Shown piece by piece: positions 1 to 5,177 of a stretch of 5,177 nt of DNA. A program made the position numbers and the translations under genes. Position 1 is the first letter of the stretch, and every line of letters begins with the position of its first letter. Origin of the DNA: Clostridiales bacterium (GTDB taxonomy: Bacteria > Bacillota > Clostridia > Christensenellales > CAG-138); assembly GCA_003486785.1 (NCBI GenBank), contig DNFZ01000239.1, positions 1-5,177 of the forward strand, given 5' to 3'. The notes beneath the pieces were generated by a model that searched no databases, was not told the DNA's origin, and worked only from the letters and a program-made list of their open reading frames with translations.

Positions 1-546
1 GAGGCTGCCCTTCTTGGGGCGAATCTTGGCATAGGCAAAGAGCAGCAGCGTGCCGATCACGCCCGCGGCGATGGCGTTCCACAGGCAGGCAACCGCGCCC
101 TGTGTGAAGACGAGGTTTGCCGGCTCGGAATAGATCACGATGTCGAGCACGGGCGCGACCACGATCCAGGCGATGACGTTGGCGACGATCTGATAGACGT
201 TGAAGCGCAGCACGTCTTTCCAACCGAACTCGCCTTCATCCGCGCGGATCTTCGTGTAGACAAGGCCCACGAGGAACATGGAAACACCGCTGGCGATGAC
301 CCAGCTCCACCACGGAGAGCCGTATTGCAGCGCGTCCGAGATCGCATGGCCGATGAACGCGATAAGGCCGCCCGCGATGGGTCCAAACAGCGCGGCAAAG
401 AACGCGCCGAGGCCGTATGCCGTCTGAATGGAAGTTTCGGGAATTCCGGTTGGCACCTTTACATACATGAACAGCAACGCAAACAGCGCAGCGCCCAGGC
501 CGGTTGCAACGATGGTTTTGGTCGAGACTTTAAACATTTTCTTCAT
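1..546 (-). CDS. UPF0397-family substrate-binding (S) component of an ECF transporter, C-terminus cut
   Basis: 182 codons run to the left edge without a stop. The small membrane protein binds the substrate and delivers it through EcfT and the ATPases. It opens MKKMFKVSTKTIVATGLGAA, the usual UPF0397 beginning, with the conserved Ala/Gly-rich first helix that S proteins use to contact EcfT. Other family marks are VPTGIPETSIQTAYGLGAFF (31-50), LFGPIAGGLIAFIGHAISDA (53-72), YGSPWWSW (75-82), LRFNVYQIVANVIAW (113-127) and YSEPANLVFTQGAVA (139-153). Hydrophobic segments fall near 10-29, 43-67, 80-98, 115-137 and 150-173. The last visible residues, KKGSL, match where family members end, so only a few residues are probably missing. 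Databases often call the family a riboflavin transporter subunit; here the neighbours point to SAM-related compounds. It is separated from the rest of the cluster by 189 nt and has its own probable promoter. Confidence 0.9.
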   Translation of the reverse strand, partial: MKKMFKVSTKTIVATGLGAALFALLFMYVKVPTGIPETSIQTAYGLGAFFAALFGPIAGGLIAFIGHAISDALQYGSPWWSWVIASGVSMFLVGLVYTKIRADEGEFGWKDVLRFNVYQIVANVIAWIVVAPVLDIVIYSEPANLVFTQGAVACLWNAIAAGVIGTLLLFAYAKIRPKKGSL

Positions 547-555
547 CTGACAATA

Positions 556-563
556 CCTCCCTT
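556..563 (-). promoter_or_regulatory. Ribosome binding site of the S-component gene
   Basis: AAGGGAGG on the minus strand lies 9 nt before the ATG at 546-544. A second in-frame ATG (codon 4) lacks comparable spacing, so the first is preferred. Confidence 0.75.
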
Positions 564-601
564 ATTCTGTTCTGGATTTTGCTGTGGATCGGATGGATGT
601 T

Positions 602-623
602 CTCATCAAAAAAATTGTATGAG
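602..623 (-). other. Hairpin at the predicted 5' end of the S-component mRNA
   Basis: On the minus strand CTCAT pairs with ATGAG, then after one unpaired A, CAA pairs with TTG, closing a loop of five T. This gives 8 pairs with one bulge. It would start two or three nucleotides after the predicted transcription start. It could protect the mRNA 5' end or, as DNA, be part of an operator, since it contains the second ATTGTAT half-site. It does not resemble a known SAM riboswitch, and nothing else in the leader does. Confidence 0.35.
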
Positions 624-632
624 TTCTGTTTC

Positions 633-662
633 ATATTAGCCATATTGTATACGATTTGTCAA
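633..662 (-). promoter_or_regulatory. Likely sigma-A type promoter of the S-component gene
   Basis: On the minus strand a perfect -35 box TTGACA (662-657) is followed by an 18-nt spacer and TAATAT (638-633) as the -10 box, 4 of 6 to consensus. Reading CTAATA instead would give a 17-nt spacer. Transcription would start near 625-626, leaving an untranslated leader of about 80 nt. The region is AT-rich in an otherwise GC-rich window. It would let the S protein be made separately from the transporter motor. Not tested; the upstream operon may also read through. Confidence 0.6.
644..655. promoter_or_regulatory. Near-palindrome in the promoter spacer, possible operator
   Basis: ATTGTATACGAT is a 12-nt inverted repeat centred on GTATAC, with one mismatched pair of positions. 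It sits between the -35 and -10 boxes, where a bound repressor would block polymerase. The half-site ATTGTAT recurs in the same orientation at 614-620, exactly 30 bp away, about three helical turns. GntR-family proteins commonly bind short palindromes with GT and AC at the ends, so the regulator encoded at the right edge is a candidate ligand. This is inference; the site is short and lies in AT-rich sequence. Confidence 0.4.
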
Positions 663-735
663 GCAGCACGCGCATCCCGCCGCCGCATGCGATTCGCCAC
701 TGCCCGCAAGTCGTTTACACCAGAAGATTTTTGCG

Positions 736-1581
736 CTATACCTTCGAGAACGAGACGCGCCACGCAGCGCCAAAGCCGAGTGAAAACGTCTTTTCGAAGC
801 TGCCGCAGCTCACCGCAAGGGCAATCTTCATCAGCTCGTTGTTGTAGATGATGGGTTCGCCCGCCTTGGCAAAACCAAAGCTCTGGTGAAACAGCACCTT
901 ATGGTCAAACACCGTCTTGTCTTCATGCAGTACCCGCACGCGCACGGTGTCGCCATAGGCAAAGCCGCTCTCAAAAAACAGTCGTGTGGAGATGTTCGTC
1001 CAGAGATTGCCAAAGTTCGGGTCGTCGATTTCGAAGATGCCTTCCACGTTGCCCGGCGCTGCGTTGGGTTCGTGTATCTCGTGCCGCACGATCTCGCTTA
1101 CAGGATACGCAGGACCAACGCCTTCAAAGTCGATGATGCCGCCGGCAAGCCGCGCCGCGGTGTAGCCAAAGAGATCGCGCCCGTGGAAGATGGCGACGCC
1201 CTCCGTGTCCTTGCCGCGCAGGCGGTTGACCGATTCGTCGATCTCCCGCACCTCGAGTATGCCCATCTCGCGATCGATGTGCGTCAGCGCGCCGTTGTCG
1301 GGCGTGACCACATAGTAGCCGCCCGCGACCTTGGCCACGCACGCTCTGCGCGCGGTGCCCACGCCGGGATCGACGACAGAGACATAGATCGTCCCCTCCG
1401 GCCAGAAGCGGAGGCTTTGATAAAGGCGATAGCTCGCGCTCCAGGTATCGTATTGCGGCAGCTCGTGCGTGCCGTCGAAGATTTCCAGCTCGCGGTCAAC
1501 GGACTTCACCACGCCGTACATGGAGCTGACCGCGCCTTCTTTATAGGTAAAGTCGGTCTGGAAGACGAGAATGGGTTTCAT
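736..1581 (-). CDS. SAM hydroxide adenosyltransferase (DUF62 family), second, divergent copy (DUF62-b)
   Basis: A 281-residue soluble protein of the same family as the first copy, but clearly a different lineage, not a recent duplicate. Shared marks are TDF at 9-11, MYGVVKSV at 21-28, THELPQYDTWSASYRL at 38-53, VVDPGVGTARR at 69-79, TPDNGALTH at 93-101, FHGRD at 132-136 and FGNLWTNI at 190-197. The triad is D71, R78 and H133, so hydrolysis of SAM to adenosine and methionine is expected from characterised relatives. It differs at the N-terminal loop: TDFTYKEG here against SDFGLADG in the first copy. The loop glycine becomes Thr12, and the acidic residue expected near the methionine amino group becomes Glu15 in place of Asp14. 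It also has a longer HEPNAAPGNVEGIFEIDDPN stretch (170-189) before the C-terminal domain. It is the last gene of the tight cluster. No clear terminator follows it, and the S gene comes 189 nt later. A different substrate or a role as partner subunit cannot be excluded. Confidence 0.92.
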   Translation of the reverse strand: MKPILVFQTDFTYKEGAVSSMYGVVKSVDRELEIFDGTHELPQYDTWSASYRLYQSLRFWPEGTIYVSVVDPGVGTARRACVAKVAGGYYVVTPDNGALTHIDREMGILEVREIDESVNRLRGKDTEGVAIFHGRDLFGYTAARLAGGIIDFEGVGPAYPVSEIVRHEIHEPNAAPGNVEGIFEIDDPNFGNLWTNISTRLFFESGFAYGDTVRVRVLHEDKTVFDHKVLFHQSFGFAKAGEPIIYNNELMKIALAVSCGSFEKTFSLGFGAAWRVSFSKV

Positions 1582-1588
1582 GAATATA

Positions 1589-1594
1589 CTCCTT
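1589..1594 (-). promoter_or_regulatory. Ribosome binding site of the second DUF62 gene
   Basis: AAGGAG on the minus strand lies 7 nt before the ATG at 1581-1579 and decides the start. An in-frame ATG at 1617 would add 12 residues (MSDLLIKRRSIF) but has no family match and would overlap the end of ecfT. The 28-nt gap 1582-1609 holds nothing else. Confidence 0.8.
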
Positions 1595-1609
1595 CTTTTT
1601 ATCAACAAA

Positions 1610-2443
1610 TCAGACAAACGGGTTCCAGAATTTCCCGTGATTTACGAAAATGCTCAACGCGATGGTGCCCAGAAACAGCAGCAACGCAAGCGAGATGGCA
1701 ACGATATCGTTTTGCTTGAGCGGCTTTGCCGCGTACCATGTCCGCTTCTTCTCTTTGCCAAACCCGCGCAGGTCCATGGTGTTTGAAATGGTCTCGATGC
1801 GCTCCAGCGTAGAGAAGACCAGCGGAATCGTGATGTTGAGGATGTTCTTGAGGCGCTTGCCGAGCTTTTCTTTTTTCGAGAGATCAAGCCCGCGGCTCTG
1901 CTGTGCGGCGGAGATGTCCTGATAGTCCCGAATCAGATCCGGAAAATAGCGAAGCGTCAGCGAAAACGCAAACGCGGCCTTATAGCTCACCCCCGCGCGG
2001 TTGATGCTCGCGGCGAGCTCGCTGGGGTTGGTCGAGAGAAAAAAGATGATGCCCAGCGGCACGACGGAGGCGTATTTGAGCGTCTTTGTCACCTGATAGA
2101 GCATCTGCTCGCTCGTGACAACGTACCGCCCGAAGATACGAAAGAGCACATGCTCCGTGCCGTAGATCTCCGTGCCATACGTTGGGCTAAAGACGAATGT
2201 GAGGATGAAGTTGAGCACGAGAAACAGCAGCACGTATAGCAGCATGAGCTTGATCTGGCGAAACTGAATCTCGGACATCTTCAGAAACACTAGCGAGAGA
2301 ATCATGATCACCGCGATGGCGCGGATATCATAGGAGAACATCACCGCCGCGGTGAGCAGCAGAAAGCAGAGGAGCTTGGTCACGCCCGAAAGGTTGTAGA
2401 TGGCATTGTGCCGCTCGACATAGTCGAAGAGTTTCGCTTTCAT
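1610..2443 (-). CDS. ecfT: ECF transporter transmembrane coupling protein EcfT
   Basis: A 277-residue integral membrane protein that links the ATPase pair to the S component and transmits ATP-driven movement. Hydrophobic segments lie near residues 22-37, 41-56, 66-86, 124-138 and 247-267. Between the fourth and last is the long cytoplasmic helical region typical of EcfT. It holds the two coupling motifs of the form X-Arg-Gly: SRG at 183-185 (in QQSRGLDL) and LRG at 225-227 (in MDLRGFG), where the best-known versions are Ala-Arg-Gly. An NPSE segment at 139-142 (FFLSTNPSELAASINRAG) is also common in the family. Length is normal. The gene overlaps the ATPase stop by 4 nt and ends 28 nt before the second DUF62 gene. 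The T role is secure; the sequence alone does not tell the substrate, which is set by the S protein. Confidence 0.92.
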   Translation of the reverse strand: MKAKLFDYVERHNAIYNLSGVTKLLCFLLLTAAVMFSYDIRAIAVIMILSLVFLKMSEIQFRQIKLMLLYVLLFLVLNFILTFVFSPTYGTEIYGTEHVLFRIFGRYVVTSEQMLYQVTKTLKYASVVPLGIIFFLSTNPSELAASINRAGVSYKAAFAFSLTLRYFPDLIRDYQDISAAQQSRGLDLSKKEKLGKRLKNILNITIPLVFSTLERIETISNTMDLRGFGKEKKRTWYAAKPLKQNDIVAISLALLLFLGTIALSIFVNHGKFWNPFV

Positions 2444-4152
2444 CGCGCCGTGCTCCTCTCATAGTCGATAAAGTGCTGCACAAACGCCTCGCAGTCCGGG
2501 ATCCCCGCGCGCGTCGCCAGCTCATAGAGCGAGGTGAGCTTCAGGCTCGCCTTGGTTGCGATCTCATCACTCGTGAGCGCGCGCACCGCCGTGCCGTCGT
2601 GCAGGATTTCGCCCGCGTGCAGAACGATCGCGTGCGGCGTATATTCCAGCATCAGGTGCATATCGTGGGTGATGAGCAGTATCGTCGTCCCGCTCTCGTT
2701 GAGCGAGCAAAGAAACTCCATGATCTCCGTATAGTGCCGGTAGTCCTGCCCCGCCGTGGGTTCGTCGAGTATGATCAGCTCCGGCTCGAGCACCAGCACG
2801 CTTGCGATGGTCACGCGCTTCTTCTGCCCGAAGGAGAGCGCGGAGATCGGCCACTTGCGAAACGGCGACAGCCCGCAGATCTTGAGCGCCTTTTCCACGC
2901 GGGGCTTGATCTCTTCTTCGCTTAATCCGCGCAGCTTGAGTCCCAGCGCTACCTCGTCATAGATCATGGACTTGCAGATCATCTGGTTGGGGTTTTGCAT
3001 GACATAGCCGATCTTGCCGCTGCGCTCGTGAATCGTCCAGCTGTCCATCGGTTCGCCACGGAAGCGAAGGCTGCCCTCCGGGTCTTTGCAGATGCCTGTG
3101 ATGACCTTGGCCAGCGTGCTCTTGCCCGCGCCGTTGGTGCCGACAAGGCTGACCATCTCGCCCGCTTCGATTGAGAAACTCAGGTTTTTAAGGATCGGTC
3201 GCTTTTCGACATAGCGGTAACTCAGCTCGTTCGCCTGCAGGATCGACTCGCCCGCGGGTTTCTTCTCCCGCTCCTGCTGCGCCGCGTCCCAGGAAATAAT
3301 CGCACTGCGCACGGCGTCGACATCCAGCGTGTCGATGCGCCCCGCGTGCAGCGCCTGTGTCACCGGCACGCCCGCGTATTTCAGCGCGGTGACGTAGAGC
3401 GGCTCTCGTATGCCCAGCTCGCCTAAGATATCTGCCGCCATGAGCGCATCCGGCGAGAGATCGGCGACGATCCTGCCGTCCGACATGACGATCACGCGGT
3501 CCACATGCCTGTGGAGCACGTCCTCCAGGCGGTGCTCAATGATCACGACCGTCTTGTGATAGTCTTCCGCTATGCGGTCGATGAGCTCAATCGCGGTCTT
3601 CCCCGTGGCGGGGTCGAGATTTGCCAGCGGCTCGTCAAAGAGCAGCGCCTCCACCTCGTGCACCATCACGCCCGCAAACGACACGCGCTGCTTTTGCCCG
3701 CCCGAGAGCTCGAAGGGGGAGGCGCTCAGCAGCCCATCCATATCCACCATCGCGGCGGCGCGCTGAACGATCTGCTTCATCTCGCCCTGCTTCATGCACT
3801 CGTTTTCCAGCGCAAAGGCGATGTCCTCGCCCACCGAAAGGCCGATGAACTGCCCGTCCGGATCCTGCAGCACGGTGCCGACATGCTGACTGAGTTCAAA
3901 GATGCTCGCGCTTTTGGTCTCTATGCCGCAGACGGTGAGGCCGCCCTTGATCTCGCCGGGATAGGAAAACGGGATCAGACCGTTGATGCAGTTGCCCAGC
4001 GTGCTCTTGCCGCTGCCGGAGGGGCCGACGATGAGCACCTTTTCGCCTTCGTAGATGGTCAGGTTGATGTCGTGCAGCGTTGGCTCCGCCTGCGAAAAAT
4101 ATTGAAACGAAAAATCCCGAAACTCGATGACAGGTTTGCGGCTACTCTCCAC
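2440..4152 (-). CDS. Fused double ATPase (A-A') of an ECF-type importer
   Basis: A 570-residue cytosolic protein with two ABC nucleotide-binding domains in tandem. It powers import by the ECF complex through the T protein encoded just downstream. Domain 1 (about residues 7-235) has Walker A GPSGSGKST at 43-51, a Q-loop at Q96 (LQDPDGQF), signature LSGGQKQR at 149-156, Walker B ALLFDEP at 169-175 and switch H207. Domain 2 (about 303-535) has Walker A GTNGAGKST at 338-346, Q-loop at Q386 (MQNPNQM), signature LSFGQKKR at 439-446 (Phe in place of the usual Gly), Walker B LIILDEP at 459-465 and switch H496. Both halves look catalytically intact. Many ECF systems use two separate ATPase genes; here they form one chain, as in some dedicated (group I) systems. 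A C-terminal tail follows the second domain (about 536-570). It starts within the end of DUF62-a and its stop shares ATGA with ecfT. Confidence 0.93.
   Translation of the reverse strand: MESSRKPVIEFRDFSFQYFSQAEPTLHDINLTIYEGEKVLIVGPSGSGKSTLGNCINGLIPFSYPGEIKGGLTVCGIETKSASIFELSQHVGTVLQDPDGQFIGLSVGEDIAFALENECMKQGEMKQIVQRAAAMVDMDGLLSASPFELSGGQKQRVSFAGVMVHEVEALLFDEPLANLDPATGKTAIELIDRIAEDYHKTVVIIEHRLEDVLHRHVDRVIVMSDGRIVADLSPDALMAADILGELGIREPLYVTALKYAGVPVTQALHAGRIDTLDVDAVRSAIISWDAAQQEREKKPAGESILQANELSYRYVEKRPILKNLSFSIEAGEMVSLVGTNGAGKSTLAKVITGICKDPEGSLRFRGEPMDSWTIHERSGKIGYVMQNPNQMICKSMIYDEVALGLKLRGLSEEEIKPRVEKALKICGLSPFRKWPISALSFGQKKRVTIASVLVLEPELIILDEPTAGQDYRHYTEIMEFLCSLNESGTTILLITHDMHLMLEYTPHAIVLHAGEILHDGTAVRALTSDEIATKASLKLTSLYELATRAGIPDCEAFVQHFIDYERSTAR
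2453..2460 (-). promoter_or_regulatory. Ribosome binding site of ecfT
   Basis: GAGAGGAG on the minus strand lies 9 nt before the ATG at 2443-2441, inside the last codons of the ATPase gene. With the ATGA stop/start overlap it indicates coupled translation of ATPase and T protein, which must assemble together. Confidence 0.7.
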
Positions 4153-5005
4153 GATGCGGCTCCCTCCCTGCGGATTTCTGCACCGCGATGGTCCACGGGG
4201 CTCCGGTGCCGACGTTGTAGGCGCGCGCAAAATCGCCCTGATTGATCGCGACCGCCATGCGGTCAAGGCTGTTGACATAGACCAGCGGCTCGCCGACGAA
4301 CGCATCCGCAAACGAGCGGGCATAGATCAGCGAATTTCGGTAGACCAGCCGCGTGCCGTTTTGAATCTTGATCTCGACGAAATCCCCATGCTTGACGCCG
4401 AGCTCAAGAAACTGCTCGCGGCGGATGCTCGTCCAGAGGCTGCCGAAGCGGACATCCAGCACGTCGATATCCCCGCAAAGCCATGCCCCCTCAAACCGTG
4501 GCTCCTCCATCGGCAGCTCGACCACGCTCTCGGGATCCGCCTCCGGTCCGACACCCGCAAAGTCTATGATACCGGCGGCAAGCCGCGCACCGGTGTAGGC
4601 GTAGATATCCCGCCCGTGGAAGGTATAGCTCTCGCCTGAACCCGGCAGGCGGTTAACCCGCTCGTCGATCTCACGCGCGGCGACGATGCCGCTGATGCGC
4701 TTGATGTGCGTGAGCGTGCCGTTGTCCGGCGTAATGATGTATTGCCCCGCACGGGTTTCCACCGCGATGCTCCGGCGCGTGGAGCCCACACCCGGGTCGA
4801 CCACGGAGACGAAGACCGTGCCTTTCGGCCAATAGCCAACAGTCTGTATGAGCCGGTAGCTCGCTTCCCACGCGTTGTATTGCGGTATTTCGTGGGTGAG
4901 GCTGGAGATGTTGAGCTGCTCGCTGACGGAATACGCAACGCCGTACATGGCGCTCACCGCGCCGTCCGCAAGGCCAAAGTCGGACATGATGACGAGGGGT
5001 TTCAT
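4142..5005 (-). CDS. SAM hydroxide adenosyltransferase (DUF62 family), first copy (DUF62-a)
   Basis: A 287-residue cytosolic protein, with no signal peptide or membrane segment. Family members use an activated water to attack C5' of S-adenosylmethionine, giving adenosine and L-methionine. Family marks in order are: SDFGLADGAVSAMYG at residues 8-22 (D9 expected at the ribose, D14 near the methionine amino group); VVDPGVGSTRR at 68-78; TPDNGTLTH at 92-100; FHGRD at 129-133; and an FGSLWTSI segment at 187-194 in the C-terminal domain. D70, R77 and H130 match the Asp-Arg-His triad of the archaeal DUF62 hydrolases in identity and spacing. Length is normal for the family (about 260-290). The long insertion of fluorinases is absent. 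Its last codons overlap the GTG start of the ATPase gene by 11 nt, so the two are probably translationally coupled. The family assignment is firm. That SAM is the natural substrate comes from characterised relatives and is not proven here. Confidence 0.93.
   Translation of the reverse strand: MKPLVIMSDFGLADGAVSAMYGVAYSVSEQLNISSLTHEIPQYNAWEASYRLIQTVGYWPKGTVFVSVVDPGVGSTRRSIAVETRAGQYIITPDNGTLTHIKRISGIVAAREIDERVNRLPGSGESYTFHGRDIYAYTGARLAAGIIDFAGVGPEADPESVVELPMEEPRFEGAWLCGDIDVLDVRFGSLWTSIRREQFLELGVKHGDFVEIKIQNGTRLVYRNSLIYARSFADAFVGEPLVYVNSLDRMAVAINQGDFARAYNVGTGAPWTIAVQKSAGREPHRGE
4161..4168 (-). promoter_or_regulatory. Ribosome binding site for a GTG start (fused ECF ATPase gene)
   Basis: On the minus strand GGGAGGGA lies 8 nt before GTG at 4152-4150, inside the end of the first DUF62 gene. 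The ATPase frame is open upstream as far as an ATG at 4323. That extension is arginine- and serine-rich shadow sequence inside DUF62-a and has no ABC homology. The first ATPase strand (PVIEFRDFSFQY) begins at residue 8 from the GTG, which fits this start. Confidence 0.8.
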
Positions 5006-5010
5006 AATCG

Positions 5011-5018
5011 TCCTCCCT
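5011..5018 (-). promoter_or_regulatory. Ribosome binding site of the first DUF62 gene
   Basis: On the minus strand AGGGAGGA lies 5 nt before the ATG at 5005-5003. It decides the start. The same frame stays open further upstream to an ATG at 5131, but that extension overlaps the regulator gene, and its translation does not resemble the family N-terminus, which should begin just before the SDFG motif. The rest of the 43-nt gap (5006-5048) shows no promoter or terminator. Confidence 0.8.
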
Positions 5019-5048
5019 GTGATGATTGGATTATTTTGGTTCGCCGCG

Positions 5049-5177
5049 CTATTGCCGCACGGTGTAGCTGATCTTATAGTATTCCGGCCGCATATAATGC
5101 TTGCATCTGGCAAGCGGGGTCGCGTCCCCACCGTAGAGAATGCACTCTAAAAGGTGCACGGGGGTCCCCTCCTCTAC
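5049..5177 (-). CDS. C-terminal end of a probable GntR/HutC-type (UTRA domain) transcriptional regulator, partial
   Basis: An open frame enters from the right edge and ends at a TAG at 5051-5049, giving 42 residues. The readable part runs from VEEGTPVHLLECILYGG through a short strand segment to ARCKHYMRPEYYKISYTVRQ at the end. In the HutC/UTRA branch of GntR regulators the effector-binding domain ends in just this way: a strand, then a K/R-Y-Y-rich segment (often R-x-Y-Y-R-x-D-x-Y), then an alternating strand such as FRIEL. The winged-helix DNA-binding half would lie outside the window. The stop is 43 nt before the start of the first DUF62 gene, on the same strand, with no promoter visible between them. 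It may therefore be co-transcribed with the locus and control it; this is inferred from position. With only 42 residues seen, another regulator with a similar C-terminus is possible. Confidence 0.6.
   Translation of the reverse strand, partial: VEEGTPVHLLECILYGGDATPLARCKHYMRPEYYKISYTVRQ

Noticed and set aside
547..632. SAM or other riboswitch in the S-gene leader
   Set aside because: The leader is about 80 nt and shows only one short hairpin. I find no multi-helix core or pseudoknot pattern of the known SAM, FMN or purine riboswitches.
325..639. Plus-strand frame crossing the S-gene start and the promoter region
   Set aside because: Its first two thirds mirror the S gene and its end runs through the AT-rich promoter. 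There is no domain similarity.
663..735. Possible terminator after the second DUF62 gene
   Set aside because: Only a 5-bp CGCAT/ATGCG stem with an 11-nt loop is found, with no following U-run. It does not qualify as an intrinsic terminator.
886..1719. Long plus-strand reading frame of 277 codons opposite the second DUF62 gene
   Set aside because: It is antisense to a gene with clear family motifs. Its translation is rich in Arg, Ala, Val and Asp with no recognisable domain, as expected for a shadow frame in GC-rich DNA.
3505..4245. Long plus-strand reading frame of 246 codons opposite the fused ATPase
   Set aside because: It lies over the first ATPase domain, has no family resemblance and no independent promoter that I can see. 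It is a shadow frame.
736..5005. The DUF62 proteins as SAM-dependent fluorinase or chlorinase enzymes
   Set aside because: Both carry the Asp-Arg-His triad of the hydroxide adenosyltransferases and lack the long insertion typical of fluorinase. No organohalogen pathway genes are nearby.

Overview
The window suggests a GC-rich Gram-positive anaerobe of the Firmicutes (Clostridia-like). The reasons are strong GGAGG-type ribosome binding sites ahead of every gene whose start lies in the window, mostly G/C third codon positions, an ECF-type transporter of the Gram-positive kind and a GntR-family neighbour. This is inference from style; no marker gene in the window fixes the taxon.

All six genes lie on the minus strand, so transcription runs from the right edge to the left edge. 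In that order they are: the last 42 codons of a probable GntR/HutC-type (UTRA domain) regulator (5049-5177); a first SAM hydroxide adenosyltransferase of the DUF62 family (4142-5005, here DUF62-a); a fused double-ATPase of an ECF transporter (2440-4152, GTG start, overlapping the previous gene by 11 nt); the ECF transmembrane coupling protein EcfT (1610-2443, ATGA overlap); a second, divergent DUF62 enzyme (736-1581, DUF62-b); and, after a 189-nt gap, the UPF0397-family substrate-binding S component (1-546, cut by the window edge a few codons before its expected end). The four central genes are packed like one operon. The S gene has its own likely promoter, with a near-palindrome in the spacer and a hairpin at the predicted mRNA 5' end.

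Together the genes make a complete dedicated ECF importer (S + T + fused A-A') joined to two enzymes whose family splits S-adenosylmethionine into adenosine and L-methionine. Both DUF62 proteins keep the Asp-Arg-His triad of the hydrolase branch, so they should be hydrolases rather than SAM halogenases. The simplest reading is a scavenging or turnover module in which the transporter imports SAM, a related nucleoside or sulfonium compound, or one of the hydrolysis products. UPF0397 proteins are often labelled riboflavin transporters in databases, but nothing in this window points to riboflavin. The link between transporter and SAM hydrolysis is the main point of interest.

The rest is ordinary. 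The long plus-strand reading frames are mirror images of the real genes. The only non-coding stretches are 547-735 (described), 1582-1609 and 5006-5048 (each holding only a ribosome binding site). I saw no RNA gene, CRISPR array, insertion sequence or clear terminator.
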